Source: Atopobium sp. oral taxon 199 str. F0494 (GTDB taxonomy: Bacteria; Actinomycetota; Coriobacteriia; Coriobacteriales; Atopobiaceae). From it: DNA of 64,000 nucleotides. This document shows, piece after piece, positions 34,150 through 42,682 of the stretch. A program made the translations under genes and the position numbers. The notes under the pieces were generated by a model. That model saw nothing but the letters and a program-made list of their open reading frames with translations, did no database searches and had not been told where the DNA came from. The stretch lies in contig NZ_KE150486.1 of assembly GCF_000411555.1 (NCBI RefSeq), forward strand, positions 186,001-250,000. The letters run 5' to 3'. Every line of letters begins with the position of its first letter. Positions within the stretch are counted from its first letter, which is position 1.

Positions 34150-34653
34150 ATGGTCATTTTAGGAATCGACCCGGGATTGGCTCATACGGGCTGGGGCATC
34201 GTTGAAACTCGCGGGTCGGCTTGCCGCGCGCGTGCGTACGGATGCGTGGAAACAAAGGCAAACGAGCCTATCGATATGCGTTTGGGTCGCATTTACGATG
34301 AGATTTCTCTGGTCATCCAAAAGTTCAGGCCGGTGGCGCTTTCAATTGAGAGCATCTACTTTGGACAAAACGTGCGCTCGGCTATTCCTACCGCTCAGGC
34401 AAGGGGAGCCGCGATTGTGGCTTGTGCTCGGGCGGGCTTGTCGGTTGGAGAGTACACGCCCATGCAGATAAAGCAGGCGGTCGTTGGTACCGGTTCGGCC
34501 GATAAGGCACAGGTCATGTACATGATCCGTACGGTCCTACAACTTGACCATGAGCCGCACCCCGATCACGCGGCTGATGCGCTTGCCGCGGCGGTCTGCC
34601 ATGCGCATCTGGTAAGAACAGAAGAACTTGGCAAAAGGAGAGTTCGTCTATGA
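34150..34653 (+). CDS. ruvC: Holliday junction resolvase RuvC
   Basis: 167 residues, the normal length. The acidic catalytic residues are seen as Asp7 (L-G-I-D-P-G), Glu in S-I-E-S-I-Y-F (about 68), and the D/D pair in H-P-D-H-A-A-D-A (about 140-144). The basic Q-I-K-Q-A-V-x-G-x-G-x-A-D-K segment is typical. It nicks Holliday junctions as a dimer, guided by RuvAB. It overlaps ruvA by 4 bp, so translation is coupled. Confidence 0.97.
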   Translation: MVILGIDPGLAHTGWGIVETRGSACRARAYGCVETKANEPIDMRLGRIYDEISLVIQKFRPVALSIESIYFGQNVRSAIPTAQARGAAIVACARAGLSVGEYTPMQIKQAVVGTGSADKAQVMYMIRTVLQLDHEPHPDHAADALAAAVCHAHLVRTEELGKRRVRL

Positions 34654-35288
34654 TCGTACAGCTTACCGGTACCCTGCTCTTTGTCAGTCCCTCGCTGATG
34701 ATACTTGATGTTCATGGCGTTGGCTATGAACTGGGCATATCCGCAAATACTGCCGCCGCCCTTCCTCAGGTGGGAGAGGCGGGCGTGACTATTCTTACCA
34801 GGATGGTTGTCAGAGAAGACGCCATGGAGCTCTACGGGTTTTCTTCGCGAGAAGAACGTGCGCTCTTTGATCGTCTGCGCGCTATTTCTGGCATCGGCGC
34901 CAAATTGGCGCTCTCGGTGCTCTCAACCTTTACGCCGCGCCAGCTCGCCGGCATCGTAGCTTCTGAAGATAGCGCGCGTATGACGCAGGTTGCCGGACTC
35001 GGAAAGAAAAAAGCGGGGCGTATGGTGGTAGAGCTTTCGGATGTTTTCGCCAAAGACACCGAACTCAGAAATCTTGTGGGTTTGTCGGGTCCAACGGAAG
35101 CGCTTGGCTTTGGCGCTGCAGCTTCGTCCCATGCGCCGCTTGATAATGAAGTAACTGAGGCTCTTCTCGCCATGGGCTTTACGTCGCAAGAAATCGCCTT
35201 GGCGCTGGAAGGCAGGGAAGAAGCGGGAGCCTCTACGATTGAGAAGGCCATAAGCTACGCGCTGCGCCGTCTGGGGAGTGGTAACTGA
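34650..35288 (+). CDS. ruvA: Holliday junction DNA-binding protein RuvA
   Basis: 212 residues. It has an N-terminal OB fold (M-I-V-Q-L-T-G-T-L, ~1-65), helix-hairpin-helix motifs ([10 protein letters not shown] and [11 protein letters not shown], ~75-125), a variable acidic linker and a C-terminal domain III (~160-210, E-A-L-L-A-M-G-F) that contacts RuvB. It clamps the four-way junction and loads RuvB. ATG 34650 overlaps ruvC and the stop overlaps the ruvB start by one base. Confidence 0.97.
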   Translation: MIVQLTGTLLFVSPSLMILDVHGVGYELGISANTAAALPQVGEAGVTILTRMVVREDAMELYGFSSREERALFDRLRAISGIGAKLALSVLSTFTPRQLAGIVASEDSARMTQVAGLGKKKAGRMVVELSDVFAKDTELRNLVGLSGPTEALGFGAAASSHAPLDNEVTEALLAMGFTSQEIALALEGREEAGASTIEKAISYALRRLGSGN

Positions 35289-36361
35289 TGTGGGAGGCAG
35301 ATGCCAAAAACTTGTTTGAGAGTCCATCACATACAAGACCCCAGCAAAAAACCTATGGTGAAACAAGGATGGTTTCGGGGGAGCTCGGGCCGGACGATAT
35401 CGAACAGGAGCGTTCGCTCAGGCCTAAGACTTTGGACGAATACCTCGGGCAGACACGCGTGAAAGAGAACCTCCGCGTGCTTATTCAAGCTGCGAAAAAG
35501 AGAAACGAACCGCTTGACCATGTCATCTTTTCAGGTCCTCCGGGCCTTGGTAAGACTACCCTTGCCGGTGTCCTTGCGGGCGAGATGGACTCAAAGCTCC
35601 ACACCACTTCAGGTCCGGCTATCGAGCGTACCGGCGATCTTGCGGCAATTCTTACAAACCTTGAAGAGGGCGACATCCTCTTTATTGATGAGATTCACCG
35701 TCTGAACAGACAGATTGAGGAAGTTTTGTACCCCGCGATGGAGGACTTTTTCTTAGATATCGTTATTGGCAAAGGTCCTGCCGCCAGGTCAATCAGGCTT
35801 GATATCCCGCGCTTTACGCTTGTCGCTGCAACAACAAGAACGGGGCTTTTGACAGGCCCTTTGCGCGATCGTTTTGGCATTGCGTACAGGCTTGATTACT
35901 ATTCGGTTGAAGAACTGAAGACGATTGTGCTGCGGTCAGCCTCCATTCTTGAGGTGGTTGTAGACGAGCAGGGCGCCCTAGAGATCGCCTCTCGATCGCG
36001 CGGTACTCCTCGTCTGGCAAACCGCCTGCTTAAGCGCGTCCGTGATTACGCTCAGGTAAAGGCGGGGGGTACAATTACATGGGAAGTCGCTTCTCAGGCG
36101 CTTTCGTTTTTTGACATAGACGAACTGGGACTTGACGCCATGGACGTGAGTGTTTTGCGCGCTCTGTGCGAAACGTTTCACGGCCGGCCTGTTGGTCTTA
36201 CTACGCTGGCAAGCGCCGTTTCCGAAGATCCTTCGACGCTTGAGGACGTATACGAGCCGTACTTGCTTCAACAAGGGCTTATCGTAAGAACTCCGCAGGG
36301 TCGCCAAGCCACGCAGAGTGCCTTCGTCCATCTGGACATTCCAATTCCATCGCAACGTTAG
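35288..36361 (+). CDS. ruvB: Holliday junction branch-migration ATPase RuvB
   Basis: 357 residues. It has an AAA+ module with Walker [10 protein letters not shown] (about 81-89), Walker [11 protein letters not shown] (about 128), sensor 1 A-A-T-T-R and the arginine finger in L-R-D-R-F-G, followed by a winged-helix C-terminus. The N-terminus is about 25 residues longer than in E. coli. An alternative ATG at 35369 exists, but the start coupled to ruvA has GGGGAG upstream. It pumps DNA through the RuvA-junction complex. Confidence 0.97.
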   Translation: MWEADAKNLFESPSHTRPQQKTYGETRMVSGELGPDDIEQERSLRPKTLDEYLGQTRVKENLRVLIQAAKKRNEPLDHVIFSGPPGLGKTTLAGVLAGEMDSKLHTTSGPAIERTGDLAAILTNLEEGDILFIDEIHRLNRQIEEVLYPAMEDFFLDIVIGKGPAARSIRLDIPRFTLVAATTRTGLLTGPLRDRFGIAYRLDYYSVEELKTIVLRSASILEVVVDEQGALEIASRSRGTPRLANRLLKRVRDYAQVKAGGTITWEVASQALSFFDIDELGLDAMDVSVLRALCETFHGRPVGLTTLASAVSEDPSTLEDVYEPYLLQQGLIVRTPQGRQATQSAFVHLDIPIPSQR

Positions 36362-36369
36362 GACAAAAG

Positions 36370-36768
36370 ATGCTACAGCGCGATTATATCCTTGAGATTA
36401 TTGCGGATTTCAGCAGAGCGGTCGCACGCGCTCTCAAACAGGCGAAGGAAAACAAAGACACCGAGCCTCTTGAAACGGCCGAGCAGCAGGTGGCTGAACT
36501 GATTGACTTAAGCCCCGAGACAGCGTGTTCTCTTGCCCCCGATTCGCTCGTTACCATGATGCTCTTGTCGGGCGTGGCGGAGTCTGTTGCCGAATATGTA
36601 AGCTACACGCTTGAGCGTACTTCTCGCATATACGAAGAGCTTGGCGAGAAGGACAAAGCAGGCCTGCGTCATTTGCAGGCCAAAGCTGTTGCGGAATCGT
36701 TTAATTGTGACCTTGGTCAGGCTCCGGAAGAATTTGCTGAGCTGGAAGCCGAGTGTTTCGCGCGATAG
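36370..36768 (+). CDS. Small helical protein, possibly DUF6483
   Basis: 132 residues, beginning M-L-Q-R-D-Y-I-L-E-I-I-A-D-F-S-R-A-V-A-R-A-L, the typical start of a family of uncharacterised Gram-positive proteins (DUF6483, recalled tentatively). The whole protein is predicted helical with TPR-like spacing near the C-terminus (E-L-G-E-K-D-K-A-G-L-R-H-L-Q). No catalytic residues are visible. It is 8 bp after ruvB and ends the operon. Confidence 0.8.
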   Translation: MLQRDYILEIIADFSRAVARALKQAKENKDTEPLETAEQQVAELIDLSPETACSLAPDSLVTMMLLSGVAESVAEYVSYTLERTSRIYEELGEKDKAGLRHLQAKAVAESFNCDLGQAPEEFAELEAECFAR

Positions 36769-36784
36769 AAGCGCAAAACACTCG
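36750..36784. terminator. Hairpin between two converging genes
   Basis: CGAGTGTTT/AAACACTCG (36750-36758, 36776-36784), with an inner GCGC/GCGC, overlaps the stop codon of the ruvB-linked gene and lies 10 bp before the stop of the converging L,D-transpeptidase gene. The T-run is weak, so its efficiency is uncertain. Confidence 0.5.
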
Positions 36785-36793
36785 CTTGTTTAG

Positions 36794-38911
36794 CTACCAG
36801 ATATAGATTTTTGTGCCGTAGGGGATGTTGTTATAGATCCATTTGGCATTTTCAGTAGCAAGGCGTACGCAGCCATGTGAGCCGTGATATCCTAGGCGGC
36901 CATCCCTCACCGTATACCCATCGCTGTTATACAAGATGGAGTGAATAAGGTAATCGCCTGTAATTTGTGTGTAATACCAGCATCGATAGCCACTGCCAAA
37001 GTACAAGCCCTTGGATCCGACAGTAAACTGTCCATGAGGGGTCCACATACCCGGCATGCCTGTAGTGCAATACCATTCGTACCATGGAGTCCAGTTACCC
37101 CGGTAACCCTTATAGACAGCGAAGCGGTTCTGATGGGTGTCTATTTGAATAAGCCAGTTGGTGGCGCTATAGATGCTCTGCGCATAGTTGAGCATGTCGG
37201 GATAGTAGCAGGGTTGCTCTACCATAGCGCCATCGGGGCCGGCCGCATAGAGTTTGCCTCCCCAAGACAGATATCCGGTCTTCATGGCACCCGTATAAGG
37301 ATCAAGGTAGTAATCCTTGCCGTCATCTTTAATCCAGCCGGTATCCATGGCGCCATTGGCGGCAAGGTGGTACCAATAAGCGCCGCCGGGCTTAATCCAT
37401 CCCGTTTGCATAAGGCCCTGAGAGTCAAGATAGTACCAGCGTCCGCCTGCCTGCACCCAGCCTGAGACAGGTTGTCCGTCGTCTCCGTACAGGTAATACT
37501 GACCATCGATTTTTTGCCAGCCGGTCAGGAGCTTGTGATCGGATGAAACATATATCGTCAAGCCGCCAAGGTCAATTTTTCCTGTTGGCTGAGATCCGTC
37601 AGCGGCAAAAAATTCGTTATTGATAATACGGCCGGTAATGGTGCCTTCCTGGGTCGCCCAAACCTTGTCGCCATTAGGCAGTAAAACCCATTGCTTTCTG
37701 GCAAGACCGTAGCTTTCATCAAAATAGTAATGACGCCCGCCGTTGAGAACCTGCTCGCCAAGGAGAGCTTCATGAGATGGACTATCAGGATTGAAATACC
37801 AGGTACTACCATTAGGGGCAGTGAACCAGCCGCTGATGAACGGACCATCATCGCTCGCCCAGGCCCACCGGCTTTCACCAAGTTTGACCCAGCTATTGCG
37901 CTTCATACCGGTATTTCCGTCGATGTAGTACTGTCGACCGTCAACACTGATTTCTCCTGTCATGAGCGGATGGTTTGCTTTGGTTGGATCAAAGTACCAC
38001 CAGGCGTTTTTGGGACCCCAGACCCAGCCGGACGCAAAAGATCCGTTGTCGGTCGCCCATACCCAGGAACCGTCAGTAAGTTGAATCCACTGGCTGGTTG
38101 CAAGGCCAAGCTGCTCATCAATCCAGTAAGGATATCCGTTGACCATAATCATGCCGAGGTCTGCGGGATGCAGAGGATTATGAGGATCAAAGTAGAAGAC
38201 GCGACCCCATTTTGTTGTCGCCCACCCTGAGGCAAGCGCACCGGAATCAGTTGCCCATGACCAGGTTCCTTCAGAGTTTTGCACCCATTCCTGACAGGCC
38301 ATGCCGCTGTTCTCGTCAATGAGATAGGTCTTGTCACCGTCAGTAACCTGACCGAACTTAGCAGCGTTATGAGGAAGGGTTGGATCAAGGTAGAACCATC
38401 TGTCACTTGGCTTTGCCCAACCTGAAACAGCAATGCCTTCTGAGTTGAAGAGATGCCAGCCGTCAGCGTCTTTTACCCAGGTGTTCTTGAGATAGGAGCC
38501 ATTCTCATCCTTATAGCGAAATCCCTTTTCGCTTGCTTCCCAAGGAGAGGAAGGCTCTTCAGGCGTAGGCTCAGGAGCGGGCGCAGGCGCGGGATTTTGC
38601 GGAGTGTCCTGTTGATTGTCGGTTGCTTCTTCGGTTTCCTGTGAGGCTGGCGCGCCGTCATGTTCCGGAGCTTTGTGAGAGTTTGCAGAAGATTCCTGCG
38701 ATGAAGGTGTGCCGGCGTTAGTCTCGGGAGGAAGCGCTTCCTCGGATTTTGACGTGTTAGCAGAAGATGAAGGAGCATAGGTGTTTCCCTGCGGCATGTT
38801 GTTGTCTGCGAGAATCTGAGAGGGGGTCAAAGCGATTGCAATACTTAACGCGATTGGCACAGCAAGTGCAAGAAGCGATTCTCTTTTTTTCTGGAGATGT
38901 GTGATGTTCAT
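36794..38911 (-). CDS. Secreted L,D-transpeptidase with cell-wall-binding repeats
   Basis: 705 residues from ATG 38911 with TTGGAGC five bases upstream. Signal peptide: basic Q-K-K-R-E then hydrophobic 13-29, probable cleavage after Ala35. A Pro/Ala/Glu-rich linker (~40-125) leads to about fifteen GW-type cell-wall-binding repeats (W-x-x-x-x-G-x-W-Y-Y-x-D type, ~125-560), interleaved with tryptophan-rich modules. The C-terminal YkuD domain (~575-705) has the catalytic H-G-S-H-G-C-V-R-L with His679 and Cys681. It makes 3-3 or protein crosslinks in peptidoglycan or modifies them. Codons 142-275 lie in a 403-bp perfect inverted repeat shared with the amidase gene 40330-42588. Confidence 0.93.
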   Translation of the reverse strand: MNITHLQKKRESLLALAVPIALSIAIALTPSQILADNNMPQGNTYAPSSSANTSKSEEALPPETNAGTPSSQESSANSHKAPEHDGAPASQETEEATDNQQDTPQNPAPAPAPEPTPEEPSSPWEASEKGFRYKDENGSYLKNTWVKDADGWHLFNSEGIAVSGWAKPSDRWFYLDPTLPHNAAKFGQVTDGDKTYLIDENSGMACQEWVQNSEGTWSWATDSGALASGWATTKWGRVFYFDPHNPLHPADLGMIMVNGYPYWIDEQLGLATSQWIQLTDGSWVWATDNGSFASGWVWGPKNAWWYFDPTKANHPLMTGEISVDGRQYYIDGNTGMKRNSWVKLGESRWAWASDDGPFISGWFTAPNGSTWYFNPDSPSHEALLGEQVLNGGRHYYFDESYGLARKQWVLLPNGDKVWATQEGTITGRIINNEFFAADGSQPTGKIDLGGLTIYVSSDHKLLTGWQKIDGQYYLYGDDGQPVSGWVQAGGRWYYLDSQGLMQTGWIKPGGAYWYHLAANGAMDTGWIKDDGKDYYLDPYTGAMKTGYLSWGGKLYAAGPDGAMVEQPCYYPDMLNYAQSIYSATNWLIQIDTHQNRFAVYKGYRGNWTPWYEWYCTTGMPGMWTPHGQFTVGSKGLYFGSGYRCWYYTQITGDYLIHSILYNSDGYTVRDGRLGYHGSHGCVRLATENAKWIYNNIPYGTKIYIW
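38087..38489 (-). repeat. 403-bp perfect inverted repeat, left copy (inside the L,D-transpeptidase gene)
   Basis: The reverse complement of these 403 bases is identical, base for base, to 41484-41886; I compared all lines and found no mismatch. On either side the two genes differ at once. Both copies sit in the same codon phase (the first base is the third position of a codon in each). It encodes about 134 residues of wall-binding repeats. Confidence 0.97.
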
Positions 38912-39226
38912 AGTGCTCCAATCAACTCTGCGTATTTGCTGCGACCAGGCATGCTCGCATGGAGATAGTACAACATGCATAAAGGCAGTACAGCATGAAA
39001 AGTAAGGTTCGAGAAAATACATAAAGACGTCTTTTATTATAGGGTGAATGGCTCTCATTGAGGTTCACGAAGAGAATATGCCGTTCGTCGATGCATTTTG
39101 CGCTGTTAGCGGTTTCTCGAGCAAATATGCGTTCGTTAAGGTTATTATATTCCTTGTGGTGTTAGCCACGGGTATCGCGCGTAAGCGCAGCGTTTGTCCC
39201 GCGGGACAAAGAAAGAAAGGCACGAA
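38912..39226. promoter_or_regulatory. Divergent promoter region and cold-shock leader
   Basis: 315 bp between the L,D-transpeptidase start and the cold-shock gene. It contains a 12-bp palindrome AAAGACGTCTTT (39023-39034), followed by a possible -10 TATTAT (39035-39040) for the cold-shock gene. The ~180-base leader this would imply is typical of cspA-type mRNAs, whose long leaders fold differently in the cold. Confidence 0.45.
39193..39210. promoter_or_regulatory. Perfect 18-bp palindrome just upstream of the cold-shock ribosome binding site
   Basis: TTTGTCCCGCGGGACAAA is a perfect inverted repeat without a spacer, ending 16 bp before the ATG. It could be an operator or, read as RNA, a hairpin close to the ribosome binding site AAAGG. 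Confidence 0.55.
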
Positions 39227-39430
39227 ATGGCTCAGGGTACTGTTAAATGGTTCAATCCGGATAAGGGTTACGGATTCATCTCTCGCGAGGACGGCGACGA
39301 CTTGTTCGTTCACTATTCCGAGATTGAGATGGACGGCTTTAAGACTCTCGATGAGGGTCAGCCGGTTGAGTTTGAGATTACAACCGGTCAGAACGGCAAG
39401 CTTCAGGCTTCCAGCGTCCACAAGATTTAA
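39227..39430 (+). CDS. Cold-shock domain protein
   Basis: 67 residues from ATG 39227. It is a complete [18 protein letters not shown] (RNP1) and D-L-F-V-H-Y-S (RNP2, here Y instead of F), closing with G-K-L-Q-A-S-S-V. It binds single-stranded RNA and DNA and acts as an RNA chaperone. It lies alone between two wall-enzyme genes, within the 3-kb segment that the inverted repeats could flip. Confidence 0.95.
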   Translation: MAQGTVKWFNPDKGYGFISREDGDDLFVHYSEIEMDGFKTLDEGQPVEFEITTGQNGKLQASSVHKI

Positions 39431-39458
39431 GTATCTCTCGAAACGTTACCGGAAAACA

Positions 39459-39488
39459 AAGAAGACCGCTACGGCGGTCTTCTTTTTT
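39459..39488 (+). terminator. Intrinsic terminator of the cold-shock gene
   Basis: GAAGACCGC/GCGGTCTTC (39461-39469, 39474-39482) with a four-base loop is followed by TTTTTT. Confidence 0.92.
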
Positions 39489-39522
39489 ATGCGCTTTTAG
39501 GCAGTTATGCGCCTTCGAACAG

Positions 39523-40212
39523 TTATGCATCTTTGGGCAGAAGTTCAGGATCTTCCCATGATTCAATGAAGAAATCCGCATAGGCGGTAAGCAGTTTTTT
39601 ATTTTGCGCGGGGTCATCAGATTGTACGGCGCAGGTTGTAAGCGACAGCGCTTTTGCAGTCTTCAGCGCAACAGGCAAGTCTTCAAAGATAATCGTGCTG
39701 CACGCGGTGGCATTGAGACGGATAAGGACATCTTGATAAAGATCGGGCTTATCCTTGCCCTTGCCGACGTCGGAGCCAAAAACCATGACGTCAAAGAGCT
39801 CGAAAAAGGGAATGCGCGGCTCCATTGAGGCAAATACATCAGCGTCATTTACCGTTGCGAGCGCTGTTTTGATACCGAGACTGCGCAGCAGCCGGATGTA
39901 CTTCTCGGCGCCCGGACGAAGCACGACGTCATGTTGATAAGCGGCTTTTCCCTTTGCGGTCCATTCGGCAATGACATGCTCAGGAGATTCGTCTAGATTG
40001 TAGGCCTCAACCGCCCAGCGAGCTCCTTCCGCAAAGCCGAGCGGAGAGAGCTTTTTGCTGAGGTTGTGATCGTAGGGAATATTGCGCACTTCAAAAAACT
40101 CCCGGTCGATTTTTTGCCAAAGCTGCGTGGTAGCGGCTAGCGTCCCGTCAAAGTCAAAGATGGCTGCCGAGAAGCGCGGGGGAAAGAGCGAGTTTTGACA
40201 AGTCGGATACAT
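39523..40212 (-). CDS. HAD-superfamily hydrolase (beta-phosphoglucomutase/phosphatase type)
   Basis: 229 residues. It has motif I F-D-F-D-G-T-L-A (about 19-26), motif II T-V-N-D (a T in place of the usual S/T context), Lys in G-K-G-K-D-K-P-D and motif IV I-F-E-D-L-P. A helical cap lies between about 30 and 95. The family dephosphorylates small metabolites. It has no operon partners and would flip along with the cold-shock gene if the flanking repeats recombined. The substrate is unknown. Confidence 0.88.
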   Translation of the reverse strand: MYPTCQNSLFPPRFSAAIFDFDGTLAATTQLWQKIDREFFEVRNIPYDHNLSKKLSPLGFAEGARWAVEAYNLDESPEHVIAEWTAKGKAAYQHDVVLRPGAEKYIRLLRSLGIKTALATVNDADVFASMEPRIPFFELFDVMVFGSDVGKGKDKPDLYQDVLIRLNATACSTIIFEDLPVALKTAKALSLTTCAVQSDDPAQNKKLLTAYADFFIESWEDPELLPKDA

Positions 40213-40329
40213 GCGAGTACAACCTTCCTTCAGAGAGTGCCTTCTTTATATATTTTGAGTTATGAGGTAAAATTAACTACTGCTTGATTTTACAGAAAAA
40301 CGCTTTACGCATCCCTAAACGGAGGATAT

Positions 40330-42588
40330 ATGAAACGAGCGAAGTTCACGGTTGTCACGCGTTTATGCGCGGCAGTCCTGCTGGCTTTAGTCGTAACCTG
40401 TCTGTGGGCGCCTCGATTAGCAGCGGCTGAAACCTATACCACGATGGATTCATCGGGTAATCTCGTTACGTCAGATTCACTGCAAAGCGCCATTGCAACA
40501 GCTCGGGCAACGGGAAGACCCATTGCGATTGACCCCGGTCACAGCGATGGCACAGCTGGCCGTGATCCGGGTGCTATCGGCCCAAATGGTCTGCGTGAAG
40601 GAGATGTGGCATGGAATACTGCCATGCGCGCAAAGTACTATCTCGAAAAATGGGGTATCCAGGTCGTTATTGTTCGCGGAGAGCATGAGGATCCTTCACT
40701 GCGGGAGCGCGTCCAGAGGGCGGTTGACGCGAACTGCTGCGCCATTGTTTCGATGCACTATAACTCAGCCGGTCCATATGCTGTCGGATCTATGGTGCTC
40801 GTTCCTCGCAGAGCGCAGTATAACAGCGATCTCTATGCCGCCGGACAGGCGCTTGCAAAAGCGATAAACGGCGAACTCAATAAGCGCGCGGGTATTACGA
40901 CACGCTGGGATTCGGCGCCAACCAAGGGAAACGGCTCGGAAAGTCCCTACGATACCGGCGAAGAGTCCGATTATTTCGGTATTATCCGCTATGCACGCAA
41001 GCAAGGTATCTTAGGCGTTATTATCGAGCATGAATTCATTTCCAATCCGGCCATGGAGGCAAAGCTGTCCGATCCGTCGTTTATCGACTACATCGGTTGG
41101 GCGGACGCGTGGGGCATCTGGGATCATTTCTATGCATCTGATACATGGTGGAGCATGAGCCGCGTTGACGTCTCAACGGATGCGAGGGGGCAGATTGTCA
41201 TGAGTCCTCATCTGATAGGTGTCGGCACGGGAATGACCTATTCCTACTATTACAAACCAGCTGGCGGTTCGTGGGTAACCCTTGCTGAGAACACCACAAA
41301 AACGTCAAGTACTTTTATGCCTCCTTCAAAAGGTACCTATACGCTCTACATTACTGCGAGGTCATCTGACGGTTCGAGTGTTTCTCGTCAGATTAACTAT
41401 GACTCATCCTCTATTTCGCCAAGTCCCGGTTGGCATAAGTATGATGCCGGTTGGATGTACTTTGACAGCAATGGAGTAGCCTGCAAGAACACCTGGGTAA
41501 AAGACGCTGACGGCTGGCATCTCTTCAACTCAGAAGGCATTGCTGTTTCAGGTTGGGCAAAGCCAAGTGACAGATGGTTCTACCTTGATCCAACCCTTCC
41601 TCATAACGCTGCTAAGTTCGGTCAGGTTACTGACGGTGACAAGACCTATCTCATTGACGAGAACAGCGGCATGGCCTGTCAGGAATGGGTGCAAAACTCT
41701 GAAGGAACCTGGTCATGGGCAACTGATTCCGGTGCGCTTGCCTCAGGGTGGGCGACAACAAAATGGGGTCGCGTCTTCTACTTTGATCCTCATAATCCTC
41801 TGCATCCCGCAGACCTCGGCATGATTATGGTCAACGGATATCCTTACTGGATTGATGAGCAGCTTGGCCTTGCAACCAGCCAGTGGGTAACGCTTCCTTC
41901 AGGACGCCGTGTATGGGCTGATGGCAACGGGTACCTGAGGACCTCTTCGGATGCCGGTGCCAAGCTGATAACCGAGGACGACGCTTCGGATCCCAAGCCG
42001 GGAGATGATGATGACAATAATCAAGAGGATCCTTCTAACAAGCCGGCGCGGGGCGCCTGGTCTACGAACGTTTCGATCCTTGGGAGCGCGACCCTTACCA
42101 AGGCGGACTTGGTAGCGGATTTGAAAGCAGGGCTCGCCGTTCGCGGAATCTCCTATCCGGAAGCGCTTGCTGCGAAGGGCGCAGCAACGCCCGAAGCCTT
42201 TATTGATCAGCTATGGGACGCAGCGCTTGCGGAAGGAGTGAGACCTGAGGTTCTTTACGCTCAGGCAATGCTTGAGACGGGATATCTGAAGTTCGGCGGT
42301 GACGTCAAGGTAGAGCAGTGCAACTTCGGCGGTCTTGGCGCAACAGGCAACGGTGTTTCGGGCGATACGTACGACAGCGTCTCTGAGGGGCTTCTCGCTC
42401 AGTCACAGCATCTTCGCGTCTATACGGGAAACTATCCCTTAACAGCCATTGTTGACAAGCGTTTTGGTAACTGGCTGCTCAACAGGCAGAAGGCAAATCC
42501 TGCAACAACTATCGGAAAACTTGCTGGTACGTGGGCTATGGATTCAAGCTACGGAGACCGATTGGTTTCCATTCTCAACCGTCTGTAG
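40330..42588 (+). CDS. Secreted bifunctional wall hydrolase: N-acetylmuramoyl-L-alanine amidase plus glucosaminidase
   Basis: 752 residues, with CGGAGG upstream. Signal peptide 1-33 (cleavage near L-A-A-A). The Amidase_3 domain (~60-275) has zinc ligands His71 (IDPGHSDG), Glu90 (LREGD) and His143 (MHYNS), and the catalytic Glu near 233-235 (IIEHEF). A beta-sandwich-like segment (~280-360, S-Y-Y-Y-K-P) follows, then wall-binding repeats (~370-540), an acidic linker (~555-575) and a glucosaminidase domain (~610-752; L-Y-A-Q-A-M-L-E-T-G, N-F-G-G-L-G-A-T-G). It cuts peptide stems and glycan strands. Codons 386-519 are in the 403-bp perfect inverted repeat shared with the L,D-transpeptidase gene. 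Confidence 0.93.
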   Translation: MKRAKFTVVTRLCAAVLLALVVTCLWAPRLAAAETYTTMDSSGNLVTSDSLQSAIATARATGRPIAIDPGHSDGTAGRDPGAIGPNGLREGDVAWNTAMRAKYYLEKWGIQVVIVRGEHEDPSLRERVQRAVDANCCAIVSMHYNSAGPYAVGSMVLVPRRAQYNSDLYAAGQALAKAINGELNKRAGITTRWDSAPTKGNGSESPYDTGEESDYFGIIRYARKQGILGVIIEHEFISNPAMEAKLSDPSFIDYIGWADAWGIWDHFYASDTWWSMSRVDVSTDARGQIVMSPHLIGVGTGMTYSYYYKPAGGSWVTLAENTTKTSSTFMPPSKGTYTLYITARSSDGSSVSRQINYDSSSISPSPGWHKYDAGWMYFDSNGVACKNTWVKDADGWHLFNSEGIAVSGWAKPSDRWFYLDPTLPHNAAKFGQVTDGDKTYLIDENSGMACQEWVQNSEGTWSWATDSGALASGWATTKWGRVFYFDPHNPLHPADLGMIMVNGYPYWIDEQLGLATSQWVTLPSGRRVWADGNGYLRTSSDAGAKLITEDDASDPKPGDDDDNNQEDPSNKPARGAWSTNVSILGSATLTKADLVADLKAGLAVRGISYPEALAAKGAATPEAFIDQLWDAALAEGVRPEVLYAQAMLETGYLKFGGDVKVEQCNFGGLGATGNGVSGDTYDSVSEGLLAQSQHLRVYTGNYPLTAIVDKRFGNWLLNRQKANPATTIGKLAGTWAMDSSYGDRLVSILNRL
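41484..41886 (+). repeat. 403-bp perfect inverted repeat, right copy (inside the amidase gene)
   Basis: Identical to the reverse complement of 38087-38489, with the two copies separated by 2,994 bp. Synonymous positions are identical too, so the copies have exchanged sequence recently or keep doing so. Confidence 0.97.
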
Positions 42589-42620
42589 TGCAACAGCATA
42601 CTCTGTATACGCGCATGTAA

Positions 42621-42655
42621 ACGGGGCGAGAAGATTTTCTCGCCCCGTGTTTTAT
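42621..42655 (+). terminator. Intrinsic terminator after the amidase gene
   Basis: ACGGGGCGAGAA/TTCTCGCCCCGT (42621-42632, 42637-42648), 12 perfect pairs with loop GATT, followed by GTTTTAT. Confidence 0.88.
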
Positions 42656-42682
42656 AGGGACAGAAATTCTCGTCAGCTCTCG

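Noticed and set aside
38149-38433. 94-codon frame found identically at 41540-41824
   Set aside because: It is an out-of-frame shadow inside the perfect inverted repeat; the identity is explained by the repeat, not by a conserved protein.
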